Shown: positions 61,301 to 64,000 of the stretch, piece after piece
Numbering within the stretch: the first letter of the stretch is position 1
Layout of the letters: every line of letters begins with the position of its first letter
Source of the DNA: Paragordius varius
Taxonomy: Eukaryota; Nematomorpha
Reading direction: 5' to 3'
Length of the DNA stretch: 64,000 nt
NCBI GenBank assembly: GCA_964247055.1
Contig: OZ176054.1
Coordinates: 10,354,001 to 10,418,000, forward strand
Made by a program: the position numbers and the translations under genes
The notes under the pieces: generated by a model
Told to the model about the DNA's origin: nothing
The model's input: the letters and a program-made list of their open reading frames with translations, nothing else
The model's database searches: none

Positions 61301-63975
61301 AATAGTTTAAATTTTTACAAATTTCTTTGGGTACTTATCATGGCACACCCTAAAACGTTTTGGGAGAAATATATGGTAAAATTTTTAAGTTTTTATAAAA
61401 AAAACTTTAAAAATGATTTGTTGATAACCTTTAACCTTATATTTAATATATATAAATAATGTCAATGTTTTATTTATATTTACAGGTTCATTTCGATTTA
61501 ATTGCTAAACAATTCAATGATTTGAATCAATCTATATTTGATGATAATACCAACAAGAATAGCGAAAAAACGGATAATATTTTGTGCGAAAAATTTTATT
61601 ACTTGATTGGTATTTTGTATCAAATTATATTGAATGCAATTTTGCCTTCCTGTGATTCCGAAGTTGATACTAAAAAAGTGGATGATAGAAATCAAAATGG
61701 TGTAATATGGGCAGATATTATTAACGGTTTTGTTAAAAGCTCTCTTGCAACATATTTCGCAAGATTATTTAGTACTATATATTTTAAATTTTTATCAAAT
61801 ACATTTTGATATGTCCATTGAATATATAATTTTAATTGTTAAGTATCAAAAAAGGACATATATCTATGAAAGATATTATCGCGATTTGACAATCATAGGT
61901 ATTAATATGTATAAAGCAAATAATTACTGTTGATGGAAAATACAATCCATTAAATTAAATTTACTTTCTAAAACCATACCGTTGTTTGCTTTAATCGACT
62001 TTTTATCGTATATAAAATATTTGTCTTGGATTTTAAGTTTTTAAGCGTATCACCATTCATTAATAAGTTATTGTGGAAAGTTGTGCCTATAGTTTTTCAA
62101 GTTTATACAAATTCTTTACACATTTCATGTTTTTAGACATTAAAAAAAACTTTGGTGTTTAAAAATAAATGCGCAAATTTAAACTTTATTTAGTGTGTAT
62201 ATATACGCGCAAAATATCAAAAAATTACCAACGAAAATTTCAAAGGATGAATTTGAGATTAGGATAAAAACGAATTTTAATGGGTCAAGAGACTGAATTT
62301 GAAATATTTTTATATGATAATATTATTTGCAATATTTTACAAAATTTATCTGTTTTAGCTCATTATACTACCACATCTTTATTGAGTGAGAATCACTTTT
62401 CATCACCATCACCACCAAATACTGAAGGCAAGACAAAAAACTTAGCGTTTCGCCTTATAATTTTACAATCCTTACATCTTTTTAATGGAATTTGGATGAG
62501 TCAATCCCTAAAAAAGAATAATAATAATTTTTTAACGCAACTATCCTCCGCTATCATAAAAGTAAACCAATCTGTTGAAAATGCCTTTGATTTCATGTTA
62601 ACGGCTTTAACGGACATTATGAAAGGTTATTTTTTCATTTTAGCTTTGGGTGAGGAAAAAGTGTGATTTGTTTTAAATTTTATGTGAGAGGGGAAAAAAT
62701 TATTTAATATTGTTTATTTAATATTGGTTTTCCGCAAATGGACATAAATTTTTGGGTTATGAAAGGGGCTAAACCAATGAAATATAATTTATAATTTAGT
62801 TATAAAAAAATTTAACCCAAAGAAAGGGCTTTAAATACCGCAAAAAAATAGTCATGGCCAAAAATAATCATATATTTTCATTTAATTATCTTTGCATTAT
62901 CCATAAAGTATCTAACATTTTTAACCATTTTTATAATCAAAAATCTTTAAGCTATCGTCTTTTCCGTTTATTTTTTGGATTATGGGAACTTTTTTTATAA
63001 ATAATATACATAGTTAATCCACATATCATATGCAATTATAGCCGAACAAGAAAATGATGAAATGGTTTGTCAAATTGTGTATTCTTTCTACCTTATGTTA
63101 CAAATTCAAATTGAAAATGTTTTAAACCATGACAGTAAATTTACATTAATTTAATTTTTTATTTATTATAAAACGTTGAACTATTCTGTCCTTGATGTTT
63201 TGAAGGTTATGATTGAAAAACACTATAAATATTAACATTTTATTACAAGAAAAACAAATACAAGTATATTTCCTACCCAAAATATTTTTGTTTTAACCAT
63301 CAAAGATTGGTGTCTTTATTTTTTTATAAACGGTAATTACACCACATAGGTTGACAGAAAATTATGCAATAACAATTTGGATTGACATATTTTAATATAT
63401 ATATATATTGTACTTATTATTGTAATTAATATATTAATCAATAATCATAAATTTCAATGAACATAATAAAATTTATCTTAACCTTATTATATAAGGTTTT
63501 AAGACATTTAAACCCTATTTAATGAATAATAATTATTTAAAGCCGTTTAATATATTTATTTACACCACATATTACCCTTTAAATAGATTTTATGGACGAA
63601 AATTGTAGTAAAAATAACTGAATTTTTGATTTCTAAAAATGTTTTTCCAAATTTTGCCATAATAGTAAACAAAAATTATAATATATTATACAGTTAAAAT
63701 ATAAAATACTGATGTTCATTTGTTTGGTCTAAAAACGATTTAACATGTTAAATCAATCATTATTATCTAATAACAATTGATAAATATACCAATCTGTTAT
63801 TCATATGTTTGTATTAAAATCGATATACTATAAATAATTTGGAAAATTATGATATATCAAATTTTAGCATTTATATTATTTGTGATTAGGTATTATACCC
63901 ATACTCATAGACTTAATGCACGATCGTAATCCAATGATTAAACAATTATCTCATGCATGTCTTAACATAGTTGGG
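58330..63975 (+). CDS. KIFAP3: Kinesin-associated protein 3 (KAP3), strongly diverged; 3' end outside window
   Basis: Armadillo-repeat cargo/regulatory subunit of heterotrimeric kinesin-2 (intraflagellar and vesicle transport). Exons with consistent phases: about 58330-58826, 58851-58905, 58928-59215, 59450-59475, 59754-60105, 60344-60450, 60923-61375, 61486-61771, about 62280-62625, 63042-63134, 63890-63975. Introns 58827-58850 and 58906-58927 are 24 and 22 nt. Family matches, recalled from human KIFAP3: AEQENDEMVCQIVYSFYLML (human [20 protein letters not shown]), ILIDLMHDRNPMIKQ (YLIDLMHDKNNEIRK), FNVCKILYILSLNPE (IAMCVLYHISMDDR), and LYDTYDIQAKGIILILNAIA ([20 protein letters not shown]). 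The middle is far diverged and carries Asn-rich inserts. The start of the first exon and the 61771/62280 junction are uncertain. The last exons downstream are missing. Confidence 0.85.
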
Positions 63976-64000
63976 GTAATTTATTTAATCTTGGCTTAAT

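Noticed and set aside
58330-63975. Reading the gene as a HECT ubiquitin ligase of UBE3C type
   Set aside because: One block resembled it superficially, but no HECT domain follows and the last exons match KAP3 clearly.
1-64000. CRISPR array, bacterial operon, or retrovirus/LTR-type element
   Set aside because: None seen. The tandem 21-mers are arms of fold-back elements, not spaced repeats, and all reverse transcriptases read as non-LTR type without long terminal repeats.

Overview
The window is strongly AT-rich animal nuclear DNA. Spliced genes, a eukaryotic tRNA gene with internal promoter boxes, non-LTR retrotransposons and many small inverted-repeat elements all point that way. By eye I can assign four host genes to known families. 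They are the C-terminal two thirds of the deubiquitinase USP7 (+, 159-15018, 5' end outside the window), a sphingosine kinase (-, 18501-21977), the ESCRT-III subunit CHMP6/VPS20 (-, 27777-34483, complete, 199 codons) and the kinesin-associated protein KAP3/KIFAP3 (+, about 58330 to beyond 63975). The last is strongly diverged, and my case rests mainly on its last exons. A tRNA-Ala(CGC) gene sits 86 bp upstream of the CHMP6 start codon, head to head with it.

The most striking property is intron size. CHMP6 has four introns of 27, 22, 26 and 24 nt, followed by introns of about 4.5 and 1.5 kb. KIFAP3 has introns of 24 and 22 nt, and SPHK has one of 30 nt. Every one is GT-AG, and removing it restores the conserved reading frame exactly. 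Introns this small are known from dicyemid mesozoans and a few protists, so a dicyemid- or other mesozoan-like animal is possible. The long introns are swollen by transposons, and I cannot fix the species.

Layout: 0-15 kb is USP7, whose introns carry a fold-back element split by a LINE, a 4-copy tandem repeat that copies an exon end with its splice donor, and a perfect 464-bp tandem duplication that copies a splice acceptor. 15.5-17 kb is a degenerate, relatively GC-rich satellite. 18.5-22 kb is SPHK. 22-27 kb is repeats and a decayed LINE. 27.8-34.5 kb is CHMP6, with two LINEs in its large intron. 34.5-37 kb holds the tRNA and a set of short unassigned coding-looking exons. 38.3-41.4 kb is an RTE-like LINE with a 5' inversion. 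42-52.6 kb holds fold-back elements, a small predicted secreted peptide, an unassigned gene ending in a CaaX-like tail, and a palindrome of about 1.2 kb. 53-57.7 kb is mostly empty, with a possible micro-gene and a hAT-like element. 58.3-64 kb is KIFAP3.

The host genes are unrelated single-copy housekeeping genes (ubiquitin, sphingolipid, ESCRT and kinesin-2 functions), and I see no operon logic. Recurrent small families tie the repeat landscape together: a fold-back family with tandem 21-mers in its ends (at least 7 copies), two TA-flanked CAGT-type MITE families, and LINEs that carry a PHD-like zinc finger inside the reverse transcriptase. No composition values, alignments or searches were run; all assignments are from reading.
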